DNA of 64,000 bases from contig NC_079882.1 in the NCBI RefSeq assembly GCF_029227915.1, positions 17,496,501-17,560,500 of the forward strand, given 5' to 3'. The notes beneath the pieces were generated by a model, which was not told where the DNA came from, ran no database searches, and worked only from the letters and a program-made list of their open reading frames with translations. Numbering within the stretch: the first letter of the stretch is position 1; every line of letters begins with the position of its first letter. Of the stretch, positions 12,176 through 21,867 are shown one piece after another. The DNA comes from Hydractinia symbiolongicarpus (lineage: Eukaryota > Cnidaria > Hydrozoa > Anthoathecata > Hydractiniidae). A program made the translations under genes and the position numbers.

Positions 12176-12707
12176 TAAAACAGATTCGTGACATTTCTGG
12201 CTATTCACTTGTGTGAAGCTGGTTTTTATTAAGTTCTATTATCAATTTTATTCTTGTGTCTGGTATTACACAATAAACAGAACAGATTTTCACAAGTGCG
12301 TTGTGTCCGCTAGCTATACATCACAGATCACCATTTTTTTTAATTTCTCGAAGTAGTCACATGAGTTAAAAATTGGTAAAGTATAGGCTGGCTAAACTAA
12401 AACTACACTTTTAGACGACTACTTGTAAAAAATATAAATCACACGTGTGGAGTGTTGTGATATGTTGGTTTACCCTTTCGTGGCGGCGGTCTTTGGGGCT
12501 ATTTTAAACACACTAGATTCGAATCGTTGAATTTGCTCATTTCACTTGATTAGAAGTTCTCTACCATTTTCTCGCGGAAATAGTAAAAGCAATTGTTACT
12601 GTGCTTTCCAGATGTAAACTTCTGGAAGAAAACTATGGGGTTAGATAGCGGACAAATTCAATATGTCAAATTGATAAGTCAATTTGTCCAATTACGGAGT
12701 TTCATAC
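12176..12707. other. no gene seen
   Basis: AT-rich spacer with no supportable open frame, RNA or repeat structure. Confidence 0.35.
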
Positions 12708-12755
12708 CACGCAGGTCTGGGCACTAGCGAAGCGCTTGTAGGGACAAATTTATGA
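12708..12755. repeat. inverted-pair repeat, left member
   Basis: CGCAGGTCTGGGCACTAGCG, then AAGCGCTTGTAGGGACAAAT. The inverse of this sequence lies at 16640-16735, interrupted there by (TTTACG)n-like repeats. The two copies flank the foldback element region. Confidence 0.55.
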
Positions 12756-14300
12756 AAGTTCAAGACCTTAACTTGGTTATTAATTTAATTGCTTCAAGTT
12801 GTGGGGTACATTCATCATGAAAAGTTGGCAGTCATAAGAGAAAGAAACCTCATTTTTGGTAGCTGGTTACATCACAAGTTTTAATATTATCTTTAAAATA
12901 TCACAGTGCTGATCAAAGAGGAATTGCTAGCATGTCATTCAAGATTTATATAGCTACTAGTACATACAAAATAATAGCTCATTAAACACAGGTAAAGAAA
13001 ACAATGTTTTTTTTCTAAGCTAATAGTTTCATTCTCATTAAACAGATACCTAGCCAGCAATTCCAAAATTTCTTATTTTGTGTTTGCTAGAAACTTTATT
13101 TAACTAACCAGGGCTGGGCTACCTACATTTTTTATACACTAAATTAAAAATTGTCAAAAAGCTGGCTGTATCTGTCTCGATGTAGTTTTTGTTAGCTAGG
13201 GGTCACTCATATATATCGTAGCCTTATTCATACAGTAATCAGATATATAGGTGGGCAAGTGCCCAGATGCTAAAAATAGGATCATAAAAACTCATTTCTA
13301 ATGTCACTCAATTTAAAAAACATCAAACAGTGCAGTTCGAACAACAACTTAGCCTTAAAAATTGCTATGCCTCAATTTTGCATTGGAATAATTTTAATTT
13401 GTAAAGTACAAAGTTTCAACCGCTGTGAAATATAAAATAAACTAATATACTGTGATTAAAATAAACAAATTCAATGGAAAATAACTTTTTAAACAAATTT
13501 AGTGACGTTAACTGTTTTCGTCAAATATTTTCGGTTGCCAATTTTGCAGAATTGTGCAAAACATGTGCAAATATTTTTCTTATGTCAATGTACCAAAATT
13601 ACTATAGCTATCACAAAGGTAAAAGTGGACCTTGCCTAAATTTATTCTTGCATTTTACCAAAATTAACAACACTGTTATACAGTGTAACATGCTATTATA
13701 TATATATCCCTTCCTAGCTAGTTATGTAATATTTATATACAATAATTTCTAACGAAAAGTCAAAGCCAGTCATTATATCATTGAAGTGTGTATTTTAATT
13801 TCAATCCATTTCGTCTGTGCTCTTTTTTATATAGCTACTTAGCTATACTTTGCAAATAAATCCTTTATTAAATGCTCTTCCACGTTAATCCATATCAAAC
13901 TTGCAGATCCATATATAGCTAGCTAGCTATAGCTAGCTTACTGTAAAAAAACTTCCTTTAAGTCTTTCTATAGCTAGCTGTAATTTTTATTTCTTCTTGC
14001 CAAAGTGCACTGATAACGATAGAATAGTGTTTCTTTTTAATCATTACTTTATTCCTCACAACACAAAATGTATGGTATATGTAGCTTGCAACAGGAAGCT
14101 AACCCCTAAAACCAACATCAAAAATATGTCTTCTCTTGTCTCTCTGTAAAAGTTAGTAATTTAAGTTTTCTTCGATTCCGACATCTTACCCACGTCAATA
14201 TACCACAAAGAGGGTTAGCAACACCATTTAAACGTGTTATTAAAAAGCAAAACGTCAGTTAAAGTAAAAAATTAGTTAAAGAAACATCAGGCCTCTGCCT
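12756..14300. other. no gene seen; TAGCTAGC-rich spacer
   Basis: AT-rich with frequent TAGCTAGC simple sequence (for example 13915-13980). The open frame at 13474-13752 is rich in Phe, Asn and Tyr and matches nothing I know; I treat it as chance. Confidence 0.4.
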
Positions 14301-14499
14301 CTTTTCGCGGCAACGACTTCATTTAGCACCGGGCTAAGTGGTCCCGACACACGACGCACAACATAACTAACAACCTTCATACTTTATCGACATAAAAAAC
14401 CGACAGACGTTCAGTCATACTTCTCCAACCAAATGGACCCGACAAACGAAACCGCATTATCCGACATCCTCTCTATAAAACAAATACATATTTTTTCTG

Positions 14500-15780
14500 T
14501 CGATGACCATACCAACGTAATATCGCATAATACTGCATCATACCTTCATAATACTCTCTGTCGCTACATAACAAATACATATTTTTTCTGCCAATAATCC
14601 ATAACCAACGTAATATCGCATAATACTGCATAATACTGCATAATACCTTCAAAATTCATAAAAAGTACATAAATTTTCTGTCGATGGCCATACCAACGTA
14701 ATATCGCATAATACTGCATAATAATGCATAATATCTTCATAATTCATAAAAAATACATATTTTTTCTGTCGATGGTCATACCAACGTAATATCGCATAAT
14801 ACTGCATAATACCTTCATAATCCATAAAAGATACATAATTTTCCTGTTGATGGCCATACCAACGTAATATCGCATAATACTGCATAATACCTTCATAATA
14901 CTCTCTGTCGCTTGGTAACAAATACATATTTTTTCTGTTAATAATCCATAACCAACGTAATATCGCATAATACTGCATAATACCTTCATAATACTCTCTG
15001 TAATTACATAAAAGATACATAATTTTTCTGTTGATGGCCATACCAACGTAATATCGCATAATACTGCATATTACTGCATAATACCTTCGTAATTCATAAA
15101 AATTACATAAATTTTCTGTCGATGGCCATACCAACGTAATATCGCATAATACTGCATAATACCTTCATAATACTCTCTGTCGCTTGGTAACAAATACATA
15201 TTTTTTCTGTTAATAATCCATAACCAACGTAATATCGCATAATACTGCATAATACCTTCATAATACTCTCTGTAATTACATAAAAGATACATAATTTTTC
15301 TGTTGATGGCCATACCAACGTAATATCGCATAATACTGCATATTACTGCATAATACCTTCGTAATTCATAAAAATTACATAAATTTTCTGTCGATGGCCA
15401 TACCAACGTAATATCGCATAATACTGCATAATACCTTCATAATTCATAAAAAATACATAAATTTTCTGTCGATGGCCATACCAACGTAATATCGCATAAT
15501 ACTGCATAATACTGCATAATACCTTCATAATTCATAAAAAATACATAAGTTTTCTGTCGATGGCCATACCAACGTATTATCGCATAATACTGCATAATAC
15601 TGCATAATACCTTCATAATTCATAAAAAACACATAAATTTTCTGTCGATGGCCATACCAACGTAATATCGCATAATACTGCACAATACCTTCTTAATAAT
15701 GTCTGTCGCTTCATAAAAACTACATATTTTTTCTGTCGATGGCCATAACCAACGTAATATTCCACAATATTTCGCATAAC
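14500..15780 (-). repeat. 78-98-bp minisatellite, left arm
   Basis: About fifteen units, each containing CCATACCAACGTAATATCGC, one to three ATACTGCATA blocks, CCTTCATAAT, and TTTTCTGTCGATGG. Unit length varies with the number of 10-bp ATACTGCATA blocks. A block of about 272 bp near 14860-15134 is repeated almost exactly at 15130-15406. Open frames here (RYYAVICSIMRYY and so on) arise from the repeat and are not genes. Confidence 0.8.
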
Positions 15781-16039
15781 TGCCATTTACGGAAAGCTGT
15801 TTTTATAAAGTAGACAAAGTTTGAGGTTGGATACACATCCATACACAAACAGAAACGGCCCTATTGCAGGCTAAACAAAGAGGCGTTTTTGTACAATATA
15901 TTGAACAGGCGGTAGTGTTCTATGCCCACCGAAAGCCAATAGAAAAGATATTTTGGACTAATACCCCCCGCGAAATTACATATCAGAAGTCCTAAAAAAT
16001 GCCAATCTGAGGCAAGGCATTATACTATAAATTTACCGG

Positions 16040-16357
16040 GCTTTACTGTTATGTACTGTTATGCAGTATTATGCGATATTACGTTGGTATGGCCATCGAC
16101 AGAAAATTTATGTATTTTTTATGTAACGACAGAGAATATTATGAAGGTATTATGCAGCATTATGCGATATTACGTTGGTATGGCCATCAACAGAAAAATT
16201 ATGTATCTTTTATGACTTATGAAGGTATTATGCAGTATTATGCAATATTACGTTGGTATGGCCATCAACAGAAAATTTATGTATCTTTTATGAATTATGA
16301 AGGTATTATGCAGTATTATGCGATATTAAGTTGGTATGACCATCGACAGAAAAAATA
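16040..16357 (+). repeat. same minisatellite, inverted, right arm
   Basis: Four units with GCGATATTACGTTGGTATGG, CCATCGACAGAAAATTTATG and AAGGTATTATGCAGTATTAT, the inverse of the left-arm unit. Confidence 0.75.
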
Positions 16358-16639
16358 TGTATTTGTTACATAGAGAGGATGTCGGATAATGCGGTTTCAT
16401 TTGCCGGGTCCATTTGGTTGGAGAAGTATGACTGAACGTCTGTCGGACTTTTAGTATCGATAAAGTATGAAGGGTGCTAGTTATGTTGTACGTCGTGTGT
16501 CGGGACCACTTAGCCCGGTGCTAAATGAAGTCATTGCCCTTTTCGCAGCACTAACCAGAATAACTAACCAGAATAGCTGTGAAAAACTGACCATGACCAT
16601 GAAAATCATTTGGGCCATCGAGACAAATAAAAACAAGCC

Positions 16640-16740
16640 AAAAATTTGTCCCTACATTTACATTTACGTTTATTTACGTTTACATCTAGATTTACGTTTA
16701 CAAAGCGCTTCGCTAGCGCCCAGACCTGCGCGGTAATTGA
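16640..16740. repeat. inverted-pair repeat, right member, with (TTTACG)-type insert
   Basis: AAATTTGTCCCTACA, then several ACGTTTA/TTTACGT repeats, then AAAGCGCTTCGCTAGCGCCC and AGACCTGCGCGG. It is the inverse of 12708-12755 apart from the insert. Confidence 0.55.
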
Positions 16741-16989
16741 CATTCGATTCATCAAATTAAAATGTCTATTCCCATATAATCAGTCGTCAAATTGGAAGTT
16801 CAGATAACAAATCTAGACTGTTTTTGAGACATTTCGAAGAATTATAAAGTCGTCAACTTAAACTATCAATAGAATTCTTTGACTCTCAAAGTCGCGTGTA
16901 ACTTTCAGCCAAGGTCAGTCTTGATAATCTGACTTCACAGCCTACTACGTATTCTGGTATGCGGTTTGTACGTTTTCAACACTCCACCT

Positions 16990-18185
16990 TTGTGTTTAAA
17001 GTTAGTAAAATGGCGGGAGCGGGAAAAGCCACAGCAAATTAAAACGCAAGTTGCTTAGATTTCGTTGAAGACCCTCTTGCATTACTGCAGAGAGCAAGAG
17101 AATTAAGATCCAAGAAAAAATCGAACGATTCTTTCTCGCCAACTAGAAATATAAACACGGGAAATGGAGCATAAGATTGGGCCCACTCAGCAGGCCAGGA
17201 TTTTTTGAAGGCCTCCAAACAGAGCAAACTCAAATTCTGGAAGAGTATTGCAAACATATGTGCCTAACGTTAATAGAACTTTTGGGAACACATCACCAAG
17301 AAGTGCATGAAACTATGTACCGTATACAAAGAGCCGACCGTTAAGATTTCCACAACTTTGGACACACGACTTTATATGTCTGAGTAAAAGGAATGATGAA
17401 TACACTCCTACACAAACAGAGCTTGGTACTTTGCGTATGGCAGGGCTTGGAAAAAAGAAAATTGTTTTTATATAAATACAAAATATGGTGATCATCAACA
17501 CATTCAGGAAAAGGTTATTTTCCAAGGTAAGTTTTACATATTTTGTGCAGGGGGATCCCATAATAATAGGTGGCATGCAAGGAGGATAAAATGAAGGGAC
17601 ATTTTAAAAAAGAAAACGAAATTACGAGTAAAAAACTGCTGAGCATAGCAAACAATTGACTAAGAAAAGGGTTGGATAAGAATGTAGCTAAAAAGGCTCC
17701 TAATGCTAGAAAAATCAAGACTATGAATATGAACATAGCTAGCTACGTAAACATATTTTATTTGCTGAAAAATTATAGAAGAATTCAAACCCTCAAAATA
17801 TCAATAATTCTTGCATTGTATATGTATAGGTTGAAGTGTCAAGACGGTGCGTTTTTTTTTTGCTAAAGCTGACTCAGGTGGTTGTGGGCTTCGAAAATTT
17901 TGCAAAATTATATGTCCTACAGTTGGCTATGACGTTCAGTATTTAAAAGGAGAAGTTTGGTCATCATGTATTTACATTATCCCACTGAACTCTAATATTG
18001 ATGTCACGCCAGTTACCAATGATTTGTCAACAGAACCCTGTAATATTGCAGAATGCAAGTGCTCACATTGTGGCGTAATTGTGCCTTTAACAGAATTTGA
18101 AAACCATAAAGAACAATGTATGTCAGAGGATGTGGCTGGGATATCAAGTACAGCAATGCTGATTCTGATATTGCAAGTTAGTTAA
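16990..18185 (+). pseudogene. multi-exon relic of a cnidarian repeat-family gene with a Cys/His zinc-finger segment (possibly HECT-type)
   Basis: Three coding islands appear in order. About 17011-17265 reads MAGAGKATAN, stop, then CLDFVEDPLALLQRARELRS. About 17350-17526 reads HDFICLSKRNDEYTPTQTEL and MAGLGKKKIVF, then ends at AAG followed by GTAAGT. About 17870-18160 reads SSCIYIIPLNSNIDVTPV and CKCSHCGVIVPLTEFENHKE ending QC, a Cx2C...HxxxxC finger. I associate this order with unnamed cnidarian genes that end in a HECT ubiquitin-ligase domain; no HECT domain is present here, so the assignment is weak. Stops in the first two islands show it is decayed. Directly at its 3' end the Polinton polymerase reading begins. 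Confidence 0.4.
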
Positions 18186-18186
18186 T

Positions 18187-19068
18187 GGAAACCGCATCAA
18201 AACGTGGCGGTTCAACAAGAACCTTACCCAACCACAGACGGAAGCTATCATACGAAAAATCATGCCTCACGTAGACATGCGTGTCAAGGTAGTGTACAGT
18301 TTTAGCTGTAATATTTACCGAGGTGGTGGCGATGTAGCCGATTACCACAAGACAAAGAGATCCAAGTCACTCTAAAGCATGGCGGAAATCGAAGCCTTCA
18401 TGGAAGAATGCGAGATGAAGCGTCTGGATCTGGAAGATGCGGAGTTCTTGACCAAAGCCTACTTACCACCTGACAGAACCATCGAGACCCCCGGAGCTTA
18501 CGAAGGCAAAATAGTCTTCAAGCATGTATAGATCAAGATCATCTCCACGAGGGAGCCCTTACTTGGATGTGGACCTTTGCCGGACTGGCTGCGAGGCGAA
18601 AGGTGCATCTACAGCTTTGACAAAGAGGACGAAAGAACCGACAGCTTGTGCTTCTGGAGATGCCTCGCCGTTCACTATCGGGAAGAGCGAGCGCAGCGTG
18701 AAAAGCGTATCACGCGGGAAGCTCTCACCCTAGCACGCGAGTACTACGAAGACTCCAAGCTAAAGCGGGAAGAGGTACGTGTCACGAAGCTGGTGGACTT
18801 CGAGGGTATCGCCAAGCACTTTAAGGTCAACATCAGAGTCTTTGAGCCCAAGACGAATTCAGACAAGGCACCATGGCGGCTTGTTTACGGTCAGAATCAG
18901 TAAAAGGAGGGGTTAGACACGATCGATCTCGGCATGCTGGATGGCCACTGTTTCTTCATCAAGAAGATGGATGTTTTCACTCAGAGCTGGGAATGCGAGG
19001 CTTGCACCCAAATCTTCGCCAGATCTGAAAATCTCACGCGGAATAAAAAGAACGAGTATGAAGGCATC
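18187..19068 (+). pseudogene. polB: Polinton DNA polymerase B, N-terminal part
   Basis: After a first stretch (RFNKNLTQPQTEAIIRKIMP, MRVKVVYSFSCNIYRGG) come EIEAFMEECEMKRLDLEDAE, LGCGPLPDWLRGERCIY, REALTLAREYYEDSKLKREE and LVDFEGIAKHFKVNIRVFEP. The part ends with a Cys pair, CEACTQIFARSENLTR. This is the long N-terminal extension of the polymerases of cnidarian Polintons. In-frame stops lie at about 18374, 18530 and 18901, with small frame changes. The gene is cut at about 19069 by a LINE and resumes at about 21868. Confidence 0.75.
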
Positions 19069-19370
19069 AAGACTTTTTTATTATTATTAACAATTATAAT
19101 TTTACAGGTTGACTACGTCAGAAATATTTACAATCCTGGTATCAATGTAGGACCTGTTGAAACAAAAAATAGTAATAAATGAAATTTTAAAATAGGTAAT
19201 AATTGAGGTAAATTTTTTTTTTATACATATTATACAAAAACAAATAAATAAATAATGTAATCGAAAATAAATAAATTAATTAGATAGGTGAGATGGAAAA
19301 AAGCAAACTGGTACACTGATGACACTGGTACACTAATGACGTAAGAATGGGATAGCACGAAAATTATTCC

Positions 19371-20032
19371 ACACTGCTTAGTCAAAACACTCACACACAG
19401 GCAACAAAATCAATAGAGAGAGAATCCTAGAACAAAATGAAAGGCAATCAGGATACAAAAGTGATTCAAATTGGATCAAATAGCATGAGACAAACAAGGT
19501 TTTGAGGAAAGAAATTAAACAATGCAGGAAAACCAAAAATCAAAACAAAATATACATAGTAACGATACTAATAGAATGATCAGAAAAATATATACATATA
19601 AATTACTACACTGCTTAGTCAAAACATTCTCAGGCAACAAAATCAATAAAGAGAGAAACTTAGAACAAAATGAAAGGCAATCAGGATACAAAAGTGATTC
19701 AAATTGGATCAAATAGCATGAGACAAACAAGGTTTTGAGGAAAGAAATTAAACAATGCAGGAAAACCAAAAATCAAAACAAAATATACATAGTAACGATA
19801 CTAATAGAATGATCAGAAAAATATATACATATAAATTACTACACTGCTTAGTCAAAACATTCTCAGGCAACAAAATCAATAAAGAGAGAAACTTAGAACA
19901 AAATGAAAGGCAATCAGGATACAAAAGTGATTCAAATTGGATCAAATAGCATGAGACAAACAAGGTTTTGAGGAAAGAAATTAAACAATGCAAGAAAACC
20001 AAAAATCAAAACAAAATATACATAGTAACGAT
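19371..20032. repeat. 233-bp tandem repeat in the LINE 3' region (about 2.8 copies)
   Basis: The block containing CTGCTTAGTCAAAACATTCT, GGCAATCAGGATACAAAAGT and CAATGCAGGAAAACC repeats with a period of 233 bp. Two full copies look identical over at least 250 bp, and partial copies flank them. The 84-aa frames here are copies of the repeat, not genes. Confidence 0.85.
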
Positions 20033-20084
20033 AAACATGACTTGAACTAGAAAAACAAACAGACAGTAAAAATAAATTGAATAA

Positions 20085-21867
20085 CTAAGACAAATTAACT
20101 ACATTGATATTTCTTTTAAAAATAATAAATGACTTTTCGTTTCTCAAAGGTAAATCAAGTTTATTGAACAGCAAGGTTCCTTGATAACAAGTGGTTTTGC
20201 GACCAGCTTCGGTTCGAACACGTGGTACTCTGAGTAACGATTTGTTACCACGTGTGTTGATTCGATGTTCTATAAATTCGTATTGAACATTTTGAATTGT
20301 TTCCAGGTTGTGAATCGATTTAAATACATCGGTTACCATTTTTCGATTTCTTTGTAGATCAATTTCCGGCCAGGACGTTGCAGAATCTGTGCCAATGATC
20401 CTTTTTGCTCTATTTTGTTGCGCTTGAAACTTGATTTTCCAGGTTAAGTTCAAGCCAGAAAATAGAGGATAGCAATAATGAAACAGTGGATTTATCATGG
20501 ATTTGTAGATAGTTTCTGCCACCGTTGGTGGTACAGTGTAACGAATTCGACTGAGCAATGTAACACGTGAGCATATTCTCTTGTAAACCGAATTATAATG
20601 AAAATTCAAATTCAAATGTTGATCTAATGTTACTCCAAGATATTGGTACGATTCAGGTCGGTTCAATTCTACAGTATTGATATTGATCAAACAATTTGGT
20701 TGTTTGGCTGGACGGGAACCATATAATACAAATTCAGTTTTTCCTTTTTTAAGGTTAAGTAGCAAACAATTATCGCTCACCCATCTTTGAACAATTTCAG
20801 CTTCTTCATTTATAAGTTTCTCGATGTTGGATGATAATTTGTCGGAAAATATAGCACAGTGTCATCAGCAAGGAACATATGGTAAGCTGGGACTGGAGGT
20901 CATTAACTAAGATAAGAAACAACAAGGGTCCAAGAATGGAACCTTGTGGTACACCATGTGTTATACTTTCTACATTGGAATATACTCCTTCATACACGAC
21001 AAGTTGTTTTCGATTAAACAAGTAGTTACTGAACCATTCAAGTTCAACTCCATTTATTCCATAGTAAGGTAACTTTTGCAATAAGCATGAATGATTGACA
21101 GTGTCGAATGCTTTCGAAAAGTCCATATAAAGAACACCAGTATATTTACCTCCGTCAATGTTGTGTCGAATGTGATCAACCAATTTTGAAACTGCATGTT
21201 GTGTAGATCGATTGCGACGAAACCCATATTGACAAGAACTAAGTAGGTTATTGTTCTCTAAATGGTCTGTAATTTGATGACAGGCAATTTTTTCTATAAC
21301 TTAGGATATAACATTCAGGACAGATATCGGTCTATAGTTGTCAAAAGAGTTCCTTTTTCCTGAAGATTTATACAATGGTGTTACTTTTGCAGTTTTTTCA
21401 TCTGTAGGAAAAGTTCCTACTTTAAAACTCCAATTTATCAAGAATGATATCGGTGGTGCAAGTTCTTCAGCGGCATCCTTGACCAACGAACTTGGAATGT
21501 CATCAACACCAGATGCTTTTGATCTTCTTATTGATTTCAGAATCGGTAAAACATCGTCAACAAAAACTGGACTGAACTTAAAAGTCACTTTTTGAAGGTT
21601 CACGCATCTAAGGTAGCTTTGACATGGAAACGTTTTTCATGTAGAGTTCGAAATTGAAGGTATCTTCTTCGATAAAGAGGAACCAATAGTTGAGAAAAAG
21701 GTACAGAAATTATCAGCAATACGCTTTTTATCTGTTAAGATACAATCATCAATTTTAAATGATCTACTCGGGCTTTCCTTTTTTGATTTGGTTCCAGAAT
21801 TGCTTTGGATGATGCATGTTTTCTTTGAAAACAGACAATCATTTGCAAAGGCAAAAAGGTCGAGCGC
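20085..21867 (-). pseudogene. LINE reverse transcriptase (frameshifted)
   Basis: Reading minus from 21867: a linker (SFKIDDCILTDKKRIADNF, FSTIGSSLSKKI), then the reverse transcriptase with KASGVDDIPSSLVKD, AKVTPLYKSSGKRNSFDNYR, motif A LYMDFSKAFDTVNH, motif B GVPQGSILGPLLFLI, motif C FLADDTVLYF and the thumb segment ESYQYLGVTLDQHL. It ends at 20085. Motif C is one frame off the preceding block (near 20890), a stop lies at about 21300 and another shift near 21630, so it is dead. Motif order and spacing fit CR1/jockey-type non-LTR elements. Confidence 0.8.

Larger units (their letters stand above)
14301..16549. mobile_element. foldback element with about 190-bp inverted arms and internal minisatellite
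   Basis: Left arm 14301-14490 and right arm about 16358-16549 are inverse copies: TTCATTTAGCACCGGGCTAA on the left is matched by TTAGCCCGGTGCTAAATGAA on the right, and CATTATCCGACATCCTCTCT by AGAGAGGATGTCGGATAATG. Inside each arm lies the same minisatellite in opposite orientation (left 14500-15780, right 16040-16357). Between them is a unique core of about 260 bp with no coding. No transposase is present, so this resembles a Foldback/long-TIR non-autonomous DNA transposon. Confidence 0.65.
19069..21867 (-). mobile_element. CR1/jockey-like LINE inserted in polB, 5'-truncated
   Basis: Minus-strand reverse transcriptase sequence ends at 20085 and is followed (toward lower coordinates) by a 3' region with a 233-bp tandem repeat and a TAA-rich tail near 19070-19090. 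Polymerase coding is present on both sides and antiparallel to it. The 5' part (endonuclease domain) is missing, as in typical truncated LINE insertions. Confidence 0.75.

Noticed and set aside
13474-13752. 92-aa plus-strand frame
   Set aside because: AT-driven composition, no motif, no splice or neighbour support.
14649-15528. Overlapping minus-strand frames rich in YYAILRWYG
   Set aside because: They follow the minisatellite period, exist because stop codons are absent from the unit, and match no protein.
14500-15780. CRISPR-like array of spaced repeats
   Set aside because: Units are contiguous minisatellite repeats of varying length without unique spacers, in a eukaryotic genome.
19515-20002. 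Two identical 84-aa minus-strand proteins
   Set aside because: They are the same frame in two units of the 233-bp LINE 3' repeat.
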